From Gammaproteobacteria bacterium (GTDB taxonomy: Bacteria; Pseudomonadota; Gammaproteobacteria; SZUA-229): a DNA stretch of 51,183 nt. The stretch covers positions 1 to 51,183 of the forward strand of contig JAPHRO010000038.1 in the NCBI GenBank assembly GCA_026195895.1, given 5' to 3'. The notes beneath the pieces are model-generated. The model worked only from the letters and a program-made list of their open reading frames with translations, ran no database searches and was not told where the DNA came from. A program made the position numbers and the translations under genes. Positions 8,000-16,948 of this stretch are shown piece by piece. Every line of letters starts with the position of its first letter. The first letter of the stretch is position 1.

Positions 8000-9697
8000 A
8001 TGATTTCACACTATCTCATTGATATCATTATTTTACTGTTGGCGGCTGTCGTGATAGTGCCTGCTGCACAAATGGTTAGACTTGGTGCAGTTCCCGGTTT
8101 TTTAATTGCAGGCGTTCTTGTTGGCCCCTATGGCCTGGGTTTAATTAACAAGATCAGCGAAATTAGCAATCTCGCGGAAATTGGTGTTGTACTGCTGCTG
8201 TTCGTCATTGGCATTGAACTTAAACCTTCCCGCCTCTGGTTGATGAAACGCATGGTGTTCGGCCTCGGCACATTCCAGTTGATAGTGACTGGCAGCGTAC
8301 TTGCCGCAGCAGGGTATTTCATTTTCGATGTTCCTTTGCGGGCAACCATTCTGGTAGGCGCAGCTTTAGCGCTTTCCTCTACCGCTTTTGTACTCCAGCT
8401 ACTGACTGAACAAAATTTACTTACCTCCCTGTATGGCAGAACCTCTATTGCCGTGTTACTGCTACAGGATCTGGCGGTTGTGCCACTGCTCGCATTGATA
8501 CCTTTATTAGCCATGCCCGAAATGAGCATCGGCACAGATATCGGCATCGCCCTTGTTGAATCTCTGGCGATTCTTATACTGATTATATTATCAGGACGTT
8601 TTCTATTACATCCATTATTGCACCGGGTGGCACTTTCTCGTAATCCCGAGATATTTACTGCATCGGCTTTATTAATTGTACTTGGCACCGCACTGATAAC
8701 TGAACACATTGGGCTGTCTATGGCCATGGGCGCTTTTCTGGCTGGACTACTGATATCTGATTCCGCCTATCGGCATCAGGTACTGGCTGAGATACAACCC
8801 TTCCGTGGACTTTTGCTGGGTTTATTTTTTATGTCAATGGGCATGTCGCTTAACCTGGAGCTGTTATTTAATCAACCCATCCCGGCCATTGCCCTGGTGG
8901 GTTTACTCATGACACTGAAAATTCTACTGCTCATTCCGTTGACTTACTGGTTCGGACTGAAGATAAAAAATGCGCTGGCGGTATCTTTGCTACTGGCACA
9001 GAGCGGTGAATTTGCACTGGTATTATTTTCTCTGGCTTTCCAGGCAAAAGTTTTATCCCATTATTTATTTCAACATCTATTACTCATTGTATTACTAAGC
9101 ATGCTTGCCACACCTGTGCTGGCGCATTTTGCACAACGTCTGGTGAAACAACAGAGCAACAAAAAAGAGAAAAACCTTGATATGCCAGACAACCCACCTG
9201 TTGTGCTTGCAGGCTTTGGCCGCGTTGGCCACAGAATCGGTGACATTCTGTCGCTGGCAAATGAAAACTATGTAGCACTGGATGCAGATGCCGCCATAGT
9301 TGAACAGCAACGCGCAAATGGCTACCCGGTGTTTTATGGTGATGTACGCCAGCCCGAAACCATGCGAGCCGCCGGCGCATCTAATGCACGAATTATTATC
9401 GTTACACTGAATGACCCGGAGGCAACCGAAAAAGTAGTCACTTCACTTCGAAAAACTTTTCCTGACACGCCAATTTATGCTCGCGGCCACAGTTTAACTC
9501 AGTGCCAGGAATTACGTCAGCTAGGTGCTTCCGGGGTAGTATCAGAAAACATTGAAGCCAGCCTGGAACTGGCGCGAATGACATTAAAAACGCTTGGCAT
9601 GGAACAGGAGAAACAGGATACTTTGCTGGGCGATTTTCGAATTGCTTACCATAATCAAATAGACAGGGCCGTTACATCCAGCCTGCCCAGGCATTAA
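8000..9697 (+). CDS. CPA2 monovalent cation:proton antiporter with TrkA-N domain (KefB/KefC-like)
   Basis: The protein is 565 aa if started at ATG 8000 (580 aa if at 7955). The first 380 residues form about 12 membrane helices with typical CPA2 signatures, such as PGFLIAGVLVGPYGLGL, LSSTAFVLQLL and the LLLQDLAVVPLL helix with its conserved Gln-Asp. The C-terminus is a soluble TrkA-N (RCK) nucleotide-binding domain starting PVVLAGFGRVGHRIGDIL. This is the KefB/KefC/YbaL architecture: K+ efflux or Na+/K+:H+ exchange gated by NAD(H) or glutathione adducts. I prefer the internal ATG because family members start just before the first helix. Which ion it moves is not readable. The next gene follows within 35 bases. 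Confidence 0.9.
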   Translation: MISHYLIDIIILLLAAVVIVPAAQMVRLGAVPGFLIAGVLVGPYGLGLINKISEISNLAEIGVVLLLFVIGIELKPSRLWLMKRMVFGLGTFQLIVTGSVLAAAGYFIFDVPLRATILVGAALALSSTAFVLQLLTEQNLLTSLYGRTSIAVLLLQDLAVVPLLALIPLLAMPEMSIGTDIGIALVESLAILILIILSGRFLLHPLLHRVALSRNPEIFTASALLIVLGTALITEHIGLSMAMGAFLAGLLISDSAYRHQVLAEIQPFRGLLLGLFFMSMGMSLNLELLFNQPIPAIALVGLLMTLKILLLIPLTYWFGLKIKNALAVSLLLAQSGEFALVLFSLAFQAKVLSHYLFQHLLLIVLLSMLATPVLAHFAQRLVKQQSNKKEKNLDMPDNPPVVLAGFGRVGHRIGDILSLANENYVALDADAAIVEQQRANGYPVFYGDVRQPETMRAAGASNARIIIVTLNDPEATEKVVTSLRKTFPDTPIYARGHSLTQCQELRQLGASGVVSENIEASLELARMTLKTLGMEQEKQDTLLGDFRIAYHNQIDRAVTSSLPRH

Positions 9698-9730
9698 TTA
9701 TTGGAAAATAAAACAAATGAGAAAAACATC

Positions 9731-10135
9731 ATGTACAAGGGCAGTTGTCTCTGCGGCAAAGTAACATTCGAAATACACGAGCAAATTAAAAATATTGTTT
9801 ACTGCCATTGTTCCTTATGTAGAAAAGCTCAGGGCAGCGCTTTTGCAGCTAATGGTAACGTAAGCAGAGATGGCTTTAGTTTTAAATCGGGGCAACAGGC
9901 GTTAACCGAATACCAGGCCAGTCCAGGACATAGTAAATTTTTCTGCAAACATTGCGGCTCACCGATCATGAGCACAAACTCAGCGACGCCAGATAAAATA
10001 AGAGTTCGCCTGGGCACTATTGAATCGGACATCAAGGAACGCCCTATGGCACATATTTTTGCCAGCTCTAAAGCGAACTGGGAAAACATCTGCGATGATC
10101 TGCCACAGTACGAGTTTTATGAACCCGAGCGATAA
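9731..10135 (+). CDS. GFA (glutathione-dependent formaldehyde-activating)/CENP-V fold zinc protein
   Basis: The product is 134 aa from ATG 9731; a TTG at 9701 would add ten residues, but GFA proteins begin right before this point. It opens with the conserved YKGSCLCGKVTFEI (CxC zinc ligands), then YCHCSLCRKAQGSAFA (second Cys cluster) and FFCKHCGSPIMS (CxxC). These residues build the two zinc sites of the GFA fold. Members are annotated as formaldehyde-activating, though that activity is disputed. It closely follows the antiporter gene (33 bases). Confidence 0.85.
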   Translation: MYKGSCLCGKVTFEIHEQIKNIVYCHCSLCRKAQGSAFAANGNVSRDGFSFKSGQQALTEYQASPGHSKFFCKHCGSPIMSTNSATPDKIRVRLGTIESDIKERPMAHIFASSKANWENICDDLPQYEFYEPER

Positions 10136-10210
10136 ATGTGCAGACCCTGTACTTTTGGTCGGTTTGATGAGACGCTTGATATCATTCCATAAGGGGCATA
10201 TTGTTTTTCT

Positions 10211-11164
10211 ATGGATATCCCTTCTGCCAAATATTATCAACGACAAAACACTTTGCACTCATTGTTGTTACTGAGCGCCATGCTGGGATTGCTTGCGTTG
10301 ATTGGCTGGCTGGTCGCCGGATCAGATGGTCTGTTACTGGCATTTGCTGTGGGCATAGTGATCATTATTAGCGGCCCCAGAATTTCGCCTTTTTTTATTT
10401 TACAGCTTTATCGTGCACAGCCGATTTCTTCACAGCAGGCACCTCAACTCTACGCCATTCTGTACCAGTTAGCCGACAGAGCCAAACTTGAACATTTGCC
10501 GGCACTTTATTATTTTCCCAGTCAGGTAATGAATGCCTTTACCCTCGGTTTAAAAAAAGACACCTGCATCGTTATTAGCGACGGCATGCTGCGACAACTT
10601 AACCACCGCGAACTGACCGCCGTGCTGGCCCATGAGGTCAGTCATATTCGCAATCGCGATCTCCGGGTAATGCTTATAGCAGATGTGCTGAGTCGCCTGA
10701 CCAGCCTGCTGGCTTTAGCGGGTTATTTATTAATTTTGCTTTATCTTCCTGTGCTGATTATCTCACAACAACCGATTCCCTGGTTATTGCTGCTCATGTT
10801 AGTGCTCGCGCCCAATATCAGTGCACTACTACAGCTTGCCCTGTCACGCACTCGGGAATACAGCGCCGATCTTGTCGCCAGTCAGTTAACCGGCGACCCC
10901 GCCGGACTCGCCGCGGCATTAATTAAAATCGAACACTACCAGAATGGCTGGATAGAACGTTTAATAGCGCCCGGCCGCCGGCTGCCTGATCCTTCCCTGT
11001 TACGATCACACCCGGCAACTCAACAGCGAATATACCGACTGAAAAAACTGGCGACTGATGCTGCACATAAGCCGCTAACAAAAAGCCATGATGTTCTGAA
11101 AAACTGGCGCCCATCCATACCAGTAGACAAACCCAGACGACGCATTTCAGGTTTGTGGTATTAA
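10211..11164 (+). CDS. M48-family membrane zinc metalloprotease (HtpX-like)
   Basis: The 317-aa protein has two N-terminal membrane segments (about residues 15-36 and 39-55) and a cytoplasmic-facing protease domain. That domain carries the zinc motif HEVSH (141-145, with Glu142 catalytic) and the third-ligand region TREYSAD (about 214-220). Two more hydrophobic stretches (about 155-200) lie between them, as in HtpX, which degrades damaged membrane proteins. The sequence is shorter and more divergent than canonical HtpX, so I give no symbol. The neighbouring antiporter genes on both sides suggest a membrane-stress theme, which is inference only. Confidence 0.88.
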   Translation: MDIPSAKYYQRQNTLHSLLLLSAMLGLLALIGWLVAGSDGLLLAFAVGIVIIISGPRISPFFILQLYRAQPISSQQAPQLYAILYQLADRAKLEHLPALYYFPSQVMNAFTLGLKKDTCIVISDGMLRQLNHRELTAVLAHEVSHIRNRDLRVMLIADVLSRLTSLLALAGYLLILLYLPVLIISQQPIPWLLLLMLVLAPNISALLQLALSRTREYSADLVASQLTGDPAGLAAALIKIEHYQNGWIERLIAPGRRLPDPSLLRSHPATQQRIYRLKKLATDAAHKPLTKSHDVLKNWRPSIPVDKPRRRISGLWY

Positions 11165-11188
11165 CCAGCATCTGATACAACAAGGCCC

Positions 11189-12358
11189 ATGCACCAGACA
11201 TCTGAAATTATCCTGATAATGGGAGGCATTTTATTACTTGGCCTGGCCACGGATTATCTTGGCCGACACAGCCCTCTACCCCGCGTAAGCTTGCTAATTA
11301 TTTTCGGCATGCTCATCGGTCCGCACGCACTGAATCTAATTCCTGCTGCCATTAGCACTAATTTCGATCTGATAACGAATATGGCACTGCTCATGGTCGG
11401 TTTTCTACTTGGTGGAAAAATCAGCGGCGATTTACTACGCAGTAGCGGCAATCAACTCTGGTGGATCTCACTTGGCGCTGCCCTGACGACCTGTCTGCTC
11501 GTTACCCTGGGTCTTAGTGCTATTGGCACATCCCCAGAACTCGCCATACTATTAGGTTGCATTGCTGCGGCGACTGCGCCGGCTGCCACCATGGATGTAG
11601 TCGTTGAATCCAGTTTAAATAATCCATTTTCCAGATTACTGCTATCCATTGTCGCCATAGATGATGTCTGGGCGCTAGTTTTGTTCAGTATCGGTCTGGC
11701 AATCGTATCTGCGATGAATGGACTCGATGGCTTTTTCAGCCCGCTGCTGTCTGGGTTCTGGGAAATTGGCGGCGCTATTTTACTTGGCCTGATCATTGGT
11801 TTACCCGGCACCTACCTGACCGGGCGCGTTCGCCCCGGACAGCCCACCCTGCTGGAAGCACTTGGCCTGGTGTTCGTCTGTGGCGGCACTGCTATCTGGC
11901 TGGAAGTTTCCTTTTTAATTGCTGTCATAACCATGGGCATGATTATCGTGAATTTCGCCAAACATCATGAATATCCATTTCACGAAATCGAAAATATTGA
12001 ATCCCCGTTTATGATCATATTTTTTGTCCTGGCCGGTGCATCGCTAGATTTTGGCAGTCTCAAAACTCTTGGCCTGGTGGGTACGATTTATATTGTTTGC
12101 CGCATCGCCGGGAAAATAACTGGCGCGCGCCTGGGTGCGATCATCAGTGGAGCCGATCAGCCAGTCAAAAACTGGATGGGATTGGCACTGTTACCCCAGG
12201 CCGGGGTCGCTATCGGCATGGCACTACTGGCAGCCAGTAAATTTCCCGCATATCAGCAAACATTACTGTCAGTTATTATCGGCAGCACTGTATTATTTGA
12301 AATTACTGGTCCAGTTCTGGCACGTACAGCCCTGCAAAAAAGCCAGCAAAATCATTAG
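11189..12358 (+). CDS. CPA2-type sodium/proton antiporter without regulatory domain
   Basis: This 389-aa protein consists of about 12 membrane helices and ends right after the last one, with no TrkA-N domain. Signatures include GGILLLGLATDYLGRHSPLP, LLGCIAAATAPAATMDVV and AIDDVWALVLFS, where the Asp-Asp pair in helix 5 is the proton/Na+ site expected in electrogenic CPA2 proteins such as NapA. It starts 24 bases after the protease gene on the same strand, which suggests co-transcription. It is the second CPA2 antiporter in 4.5 kb. Confidence 0.88.
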   Translation: MHQTSEIILIMGGILLLGLATDYLGRHSPLPRVSLLIIFGMLIGPHALNLIPAAISTNFDLITNMALLMVGFLLGGKISGDLLRSSGNQLWWISLGAALTTCLLVTLGLSAIGTSPELAILLGCIAAATAPAATMDVVVESSLNNPFSRLLLSIVAIDDVWALVLFSIGLAIVSAMNGLDGFFSPLLSGFWEIGGAILLGLIIGLPGTYLTGRVRPGQPTLLEALGLVFVCGGTAIWLEVSFLIAVITMGMIIVNFAKHHEYPFHEIENIESPFMIIFFVLAGASLDFGSLKTLGLVGTIYIVCRIAGKITGARLGAIISGADQPVKNWMGLALLPQAGVAIGMALLAASKFPAYQQTLLSVIIGSTVLFEITGPVLARTALQKSQQNH

Positions 12359-12455
12359 GCCGTGTTAATAAAATACAGGGGATCCAGCAAAGCGACCAAA
12401 GACTGGCGTATGATAGCGTCGGTAAACATGCAACAAAGATGATAAAGGCCAGATT

Positions 12456-12947
12456 TTGAACAAATCAACCAGAAGAGAATGCCAGCCCTGTACTGGCTGC
12501 TGTGACGGCTGGGTGCAAATGGTTATCGGTGATATTGAGGTTTATCCCGGACATCCCTGCCCCCATAGCACGGGCAAAGGATGTGACGACTATGCCAACC
12601 GCCCCATCGATCCCTGTGATAATTTCAACTGCGGCTGGGCCATGGACAACAGCCCCCTGCCTGACTGGCTGAAACCCAGCAACTCAAAAGCAATTGTGAT
12701 ATTTAACAAGATAAACTGGCAAACTTATCCGGTCGATCTGGCTGTTCCCGTGGGTAAAAAAATTCCTCCCAGAACCCTCAACTGGTTGAAGGCTTTTTCT
12801 GAACAGCATGGCCGTCCGCTGTTGTATACCGAACAGCTCAAGCAAGCGGGACAATTTCAGAAACAGCAGCTGGTATTTGCCTATGGCCCGGAGGCTTTTC
12901 AACAGGATGTACTAAAGTGGCAGGAAGAAGGACGTAAACTCTGGTGA
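12456..12947 (+). CDS. Cys-rich YkgJ-like metal-binding protein
   Basis: The 163-aa product begins with a cysteine cluster (CQPCTGCCDGW, about 10-20), continues with HPCPHSTGKGCDDYANRP (about 32-50) and then CDNFNCGW. This spacing is typical of YkgJ/UPF0153-type zinc- or iron-chelating proteins of unknown role. The start is TTG 12456, with AAAGG about ten bases upstream; no nearby ATG would keep the Cys cluster. The C-terminal half is not recognised. Confidence 0.7.
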   Translation: MNKSTRRECQPCTGCCDGWVQMVIGDIEVYPGHPCPHSTGKGCDDYANRPIDPCDNFNCGWAMDNSPLPDWLKPSNSKAIVIFNKINWQTYPVDLAVPVGKKIPPRTLNWLKAFSEQHGRPLLYTEQLKQAGQFQKQQLVFAYGPEAFQQDVLKWQEEGRKLW

Positions 12948-13001
12948 TGCAGCGATCCTGTACGCCTTAGATCGCAACATTTCGCATAGAAAAAACACCT
13001 G

Positions 13002-13265
13002 TCAGGTGGTAAGCCGCTGCTGCCGACGCTGATCATCGATGCAATGACGCTCAACACTGAACTCCATATAGAGCATAATAGCGCCACCACCAACAACCAG
13101 AGCAAATGCAGATGCCCCAAACACAATATTCGGCGGCAGCCCTGCTACCGTCATCGCGACCCAGGTCAAAATAGCTGCAAAAACTGCAAATGGTATAGCG
13201 ATTAAATAAGGCAGGTTTTTCTTTCGACACTCTGCTGCTTTGGTACAACTTTTACATCTTTTCAT
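13002..13265 (-). CDS. small two-TM membrane protein with N-terminal Cys pair
   Basis: The 87-aa product begins MKRCKSCTKAAECRKK (three Cys, possibly metal binding) and has two hydrophobic segments (about residues 18-40 and 47-68). The family is not recognised. It is convergent with the YkgJ-like gene and divergent from the PilZ gene. Coding status rests on the sensible membrane topology and the ATG position; an overlapping frame in the same stretch has no such features. Confidence 0.5.
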   Translation of the reverse strand: MKRCKSCTKAAECRKKNLPYLIAIPFAVFAAILTWVAMTVAGLPPNIVFGASAFALVVGGGAIMLYMEFSVERHCIDDQRRQQRLTT

Positions 13266-13489
13266 TGTAAGCCCAACATTATTACTTAAAATTAAAGATA
13301 CTTTATTTTTATAATTAACCTATTATATTTATACCACTATACCGGGTTAAATCAACGCTTAATTATAATATAAAATACGAGAATATGAGCTTACACAGGG
13401 CCTGTATTGCTGATTTTCAGAAATCCCTATTTAACCCGCTTTATCGAACAGATTGGTAAATAATCAAATAACCTGCACCTGGAGGCAAC

Positions 13490-13870
13490 ATGGCCAATAC
13501 TAGCGAACGACGAACTGAAACCAGAATTAACTGCATGGGGGAACCGGTTGACAATGCACAGCTAGTGGCCCATAGCCTGATCGTCGATGTCACCTGCAAA
13601 GGCGCTGGACTGCTGGTTCTCAAGGAGCACCAGGCACTTACCGGGAATATCTGTTTAAAAGTACTGCATCCTGATTTTTCTACTATCGATGCTTTTGATG
13701 TTAACGCCGAGGTTATCTGGGTTGACGAAGACTATTCCAGCGATCACCGAAAAGTAGGCATTCAGTTTTGCGATATTAATGATGACCTGAACAAGCATAT
13801 CGATGGGCTGGTGAGATGGCTGAATGAAAAAGATCATTATTTTCTACACTGTGAAGTGGTTCAACTTTAG
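13490..13870 (+). CDS. PilZ-domain c-di-GMP-binding protein
   Basis: The 126-aa protein consists of one PilZ domain. ERRTETR (about residues 6-12) supplies the RxxxR motif that grips c-di-GMP. The second motif is DVTCKGAG (about 33-40), in place of the usual D/NxSxxG. The rest follows the beta-barrel pattern to GIQFCDINDD. It would act in the cytoplasm as a c-di-GMP effector. The ATG at 13490 has GGAGG (13481-13485) upstream. HD-GYP and REC-GGDEF proteins further along show that c-di-GMP signalling is used in this organism. Confidence 0.85.
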   Translation: MANTSERRTETRINCMGEPVDNAQLVAHSLIVDVTCKGAGLLVLKEHQALTGNICLKVLHPDFSTIDAFDVNAEVIWVDEDYSSDHRKVGIQFCDINDDLNKHIDGLVRWLNEKDHYFLHCEVVQL

Positions 13871-14701
13871 TTAGTCACTCCGTGGCTCAACACGCGTTGC
13901 TTGCAGCCGAATACCCATTGGACCTCTGGGTAACATAACATTCACTAACTCCCCGTCACGCAATATATTGACCGTAACATAGTCCGTCAATTCACCCTGA
14001 CTGGTCGCCTGACGAATATCGCTGTAATGCAAGATGCTTTGGCTACCATAACTCAGCACGATATCATCGGGCTGAATACCTGCCAGTTCAGCAGGTGAAC
14101 CCTGCATCACAGACGCCACCTGAATCCGATTATTTTGACCGGTTGCGTATAAATAACGATCATAAACTGTATCCCCCAGTTCATCCCTGAGGGAAATAGA
14201 CTGATTATTTAATTCACGCAACTGGCGATAATATTCTGGTTTATTCAGGTAGCCATCACGAATCGCACGGTCACGTAATTCGAGTTTTTTATATTCCTGT
14301 TCACTGCTGCGCCGCATAATATCTTCGGCAATTTCTGCGCGGACACCGACGCTTTTCAGCATATCGGCACTCATCGATTTAAATATCGGCGCCGCTCCGG
14401 CTGCTACTGTACTGGTTTCATTTTTGTGCTCGCCATCCTGCTCATTCCCATGGCTGACCATAGCCTCAAGTTCGTTGAGGCGTAATTTCAATTCGGCAAT
14501 TTCATTTTCCAGTCGTAGTATTTTATCTCCATCTGTTTCGCTTGCTGTTCTGAAGAGGCGAGTATCTGACTCATTTACATTGCGCCGTTGCGCAGAATCA
14601 CCGGGCATGATTTTATTACTTTTTTCAACTTCGCCGATAAACAGACTTAGTATAACTATCAGAACTATTGCAGTTAACAGCAGTAATAAAAATCGTTTCA
14701 T
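13871..14701 (-). CDS. membrane-anchored PDZ-domain protein with coiled coil
   Basis: This 276-aa protein has an N-terminal membrane anchor (about residues 4-22), then a polar linker and a coiled coil (about 58-88, EIAELKLRLNELEAMV). A helical region (about 110-185) precedes a C-terminal PDZ domain (about 195-270) with NRIQVASVMQGSPAELAGIQPDDIVLSYG. No protease domain is present. It lies 18 bases downstream of the S1C protease gene in the same direction, so the two probably form an operon. It may present substrates to or regulate the protease; that is inference. It ends directly against the convergent PilZ gene. Confidence 0.75.
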   Translation of the reverse strand: MKRFLLLLLTAIVLIVILSLFIGEVEKSNKIMPGDSAQRRNVNESDTRLFRTASETDGDKILRLENEIAELKLRLNELEAMVSHGNEQDGEHKNETSTVAAGAAPIFKSMSADMLKSVGVRAEIAEDIMRRSSEQEYKKLELRDRAIRDGYLNKPEYYRQLRELNNQSISLRDELGDTVYDRYLYATGQNNRIQVASVMQGSPAELAGIQPDDIVLSYGSQSILHYSDIRQATSQGELTDYVTVNILRDGELVNVMLPRGPMGIRLQATRVEPRSD

Positions 14702-14719
14702 TTACTTAATCCACGCTGA

Positions 14720-15793
14720 CTATTCGTTGATTGCGGCCGACAACCATATTAGTTTTCCTTCACGCAATATTTTCACATATAACTTATCGTGCTTGACCAG
14801 CAGATTAAACCGCTCGCGTAATTTATTTCGATAATCGCCATGTAATGGCACATCAAGAATTTCAAGAATAACATCGCCACCCAGAATCATATCTCGCCCC
14901 TCGATTTTCCCCGATACGGCACCTGCTCTTAATCCCAGTCGATGGGCGACAGAATTTTTAGCCACTTTCTCCACTAACAAACCACCGGGCTGCGGCAAAT
15001 TAAATACGGCTGCCAGCGCCTGATCTAGGTGATAGACCTGGAATCCCGTCCATATACCATGGCCGGACAACACCAGTTCTTTGACTGTATTCGATGTGAC
15101 TGCAAAGCCGATACCTTCAAAGCCGCCCGAGTGGCTGAGTATTTGACTGACAATACCAACCACCTGACCTTTCATATTAAATACCGGCCCACCAGAATTG
15201 CCCATATTTATAGCCGCGTCCGTTTGAAACAGGTCACCCAGTGGAATCTGGTTATTAATATCGACTGCTGCATGACGCGCACTAATGATACCTGCGGTGA
15301 CTGAATGCCTGATACCATAAGGCGCACCCACCAGAAAAATATCTTCACCTGTCTCAGTATCGTCCGAGTCGGCTAATTCTGCGATTACTGGCTCGGCGGG
15401 CATGGCTGATAATTCCAGCAGTGCAAGATCTGCTGCCGGCTCGCTCACCAATACCCTGGCTTTTATTTTCTCGCCGCTAACAAACTCTACGATAACTCGA
15501 TCAGCCGTATGCACAACATGTGCTGCGGTGACAACTTTGCCATCATCCGAAATCAGCACGCCTGAACCGGTACTCTGGGTGGCCACCGCATGCCGGTCAC
15601 CAGGTATGCCGCTGATCTCACGCTGCTCAGCCCTGATTAACACTACCGACGAATCAACCTGTTTAAACAGTGTTTGTAATGAACGCGCATCGGCCGGTGA
15701 AATAACTGCCAACAGAATGAAAACTATAATCATAACTATTTTTATAATCGGCATTGCTAACGCATTCATGGAAAATTTCCTTATCTGTTGCAA
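14720..15793 (-). CDS. periplasmic S1C serine protease (DegP/DegS-like) with PDZ
   Basis: The 357-aa product has a hydrophobic N-terminus (about residues 15-35, ending ADA) acting as signal or anchor. A trypsin-like domain follows with the full triad: H92 (VVTAAHVV), D122 (ADLALLEL) and S200 (NMGNSGGPVF). One C-terminal PDZ-like domain (about 260-350) makes it closer to DegS than to two-PDZ DegP. Such proteases handle envelope quality control. It could start at the first ATG or at Met9. It probably forms an operon with the PDZ protein downstream. Confidence 0.88.
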   Translation of the reverse strand: MQQIRKFSMNALAMPIIKIVMIIVFILLAVISPADARSLQTLFKQVDSSVVLIRAEQREISGIPGDRHAVATQSTGSGVLISDDGKVVTAAHVVHTADRVIVEFVSGEKIKARVLVSEPAADLALLELSAMPAEPVIAELADSDDTETGEDIFLVGAPYGIRHSVTAGIISARHAAVDINNQIPLGDLFQTDAAINMGNSGGPVFNMKGQVVGIVSQILSHSGGFEGIGFAVTSNTVKELVLSGHGIWTGFQVYHLDQALAAVFNLPQPGGLLVEKVAKNSVAHRLGLRAGAVSGKIEGRDMILGGDVILEILDVPLHGDYRNKLRERFNLLVKHDKLYVKILREGKLIWLSAAINE

Positions 15794-15838
15794 CTAATGA
15801 TCATATACTATTGTTGTACTCATTGACGAAACAACGAC

Positions 15839-16348
15839 ATGTTCTCAACAGCATTAAGTCAACAATGGCCATGGAATAAAATTTATTTGCGGCTCTACCT
15901 AATACTGTTCTCGCTGCTGGCTATTATTTTTACTGTTGCACTTTATCCATCACTGGGATTAAACGCACTGTACTTTTTACTGGGCATTCCGACAGGCTTT
16001 TTCATTCGCTTGCATCATGCACGAACAGGCTCAAAAGTTAATACCCTGATGAACTGCAAATCTGCACAAAACGGCGAAGTTGTTGAAAGCTTATTATCAA
16101 TTGGACAGCATCAGTCACCCGGGGTTGCCATCTTGCGAGACGACGTGCTGATCCTGATCCCGATTGTCGGACGACGACGCAAAATCCAGCTCAATAATAT
16201 TAATTCAGTAAAGCAATCATCCTGGCTGGCAGGAAAATACCTCTGGGGCAAAACAGCATTGCTACTGGAGACGAATAGCTCAACGCAACTGGCATTGGCT
16301 CTGCCCAGGACAATAGCGACACGCTGGCAGCAGCAAATCACCGATTGA
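15839..16348 (+). CDS. membrane protein of unknown function
   Basis: The 169-aa protein has two membrane segments (about residues 17-35 and 42-58). A soluble C-terminal part follows, with a beta-rich look (ILRDDVLILIPIVGRRRKIQLNNI, split about 98-122) that might be a small PH-like domain. The family is not recognised. It is divergent from the S1C protease gene and convergent with the small YdcH-like gene. Confidence 0.55.
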   Translation: MFSTALSQQWPWNKIYLRLYLILFSLLAIIFTVALYPSLGLNALYFLLGIPTGFFIRLHHARTGSKVNTLMNCKSAQNGEVVESLLSIGQHQSPGVAILRDDVLILIPIVGRRRKIQLNNINSVKQSSWLAGKYLWGKTALLLETNSSTQLALALPRTIATRWQQQITD

Positions 16349-16370
16349 TAAACGTCAGACAGATAATGTC

Positions 16371-16583
16371 TCAGGCGAGAATATCGGGAATCAACTGATC
16401 TTCAATTCTTACGATACGCTCTTTCAGACGAAGCTTGCGTTTCTTCAGCCGCTGCAACTGCATCTGCTCCATACTGCCAGTCATTTGCAGGCGATGAATG
16501 ACGTCATCCAGATCACGATGCTCAATAATAAGTTCTTCCAGCTCACGTTTCAGGGCGTCCAGGTCCTGCTCTGTTTCTGCCAT
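16371..16583 (-). CDS. YdcH/DUF465-like small coiled-coil protein
   Basis: This 70-aa protein from the internal ATG at 16583 reads MAETEQDLDALKRELEELI and continues into RLKKRKLRLKERI. It is an all-helical, highly charged hairpin typical of DUF465 (YdcH). Upstream in-frame codons reach 16637, but the family starts here. Function is unknown in all organisms. Confidence 0.7.
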   Translation of the reverse strand: MAETEQDLDALKRELEELIIEHRDLDDVIHRLQMTGSMEQMQLQRLKKRKLRLKERIVRIEDQLIPDILA

Positions 16584-16662
16584 AGCTCTACCTCGCTGAT
16601 ATGCTGACAGTAGCATAAACCTTAAGTAAAAAACCATTGACTCACAGGATTTTGAGTTCTAT

Positions 16663-16840
16663 GTTTCGAAATATATTAGTGAAACCATCGAGAAGCTGGC
16701 CAACGCTTTCAAGGCACTGGCCAATCCGAATCGCCTGCAACTGTAGCTGCTGCACCCCGAGCACAGAATGCCCGATCGAAGCAGCACACAGCTACTGCGT
16801 CGGCGAGCCGGGCAAGAATCTCGATATTGACCGGTATTAG
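16663..16840 (+). pseudogene. ArsR-family transcriptional regulator remnant
   Basis: In one frame the sequence reads ETIEKLANAFKALANPNRLQL and then hits TAG (16744-16746); this is the first helix pair of ArsR/SmtB winged-helix regulators. In the next frame, further downstream, CVGEPGKNLDID appears, close to the CVGELxxxLDIAPSTVSHH segment of the same family. A nonsense mutation, a frameshift and loss of the recognition helix and C-terminus therefore all mark a dead gene. It lies about 110 bases upstream of hoxF in the same direction, where a local regulator of the operon would be expected. Confidence 0.7.
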
Positions 16841-16948
16841 CTTTCATATTGCTGATATCAATTAATACAAAATTTACCCCACCAGCTAAAATTGAAAATA
16901 AGGGATATATAAACTCCCAAATGACCCGGACGCAAAAAGGAGAAACAC

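Noticed and set aside
16637..16840. A 67-codon plus-strand frame before hoxF as an independent small gene
   Set aside because: Two frames over this stretch each carry different parts of the ArsR fold, so it is better read as one pseudogene.
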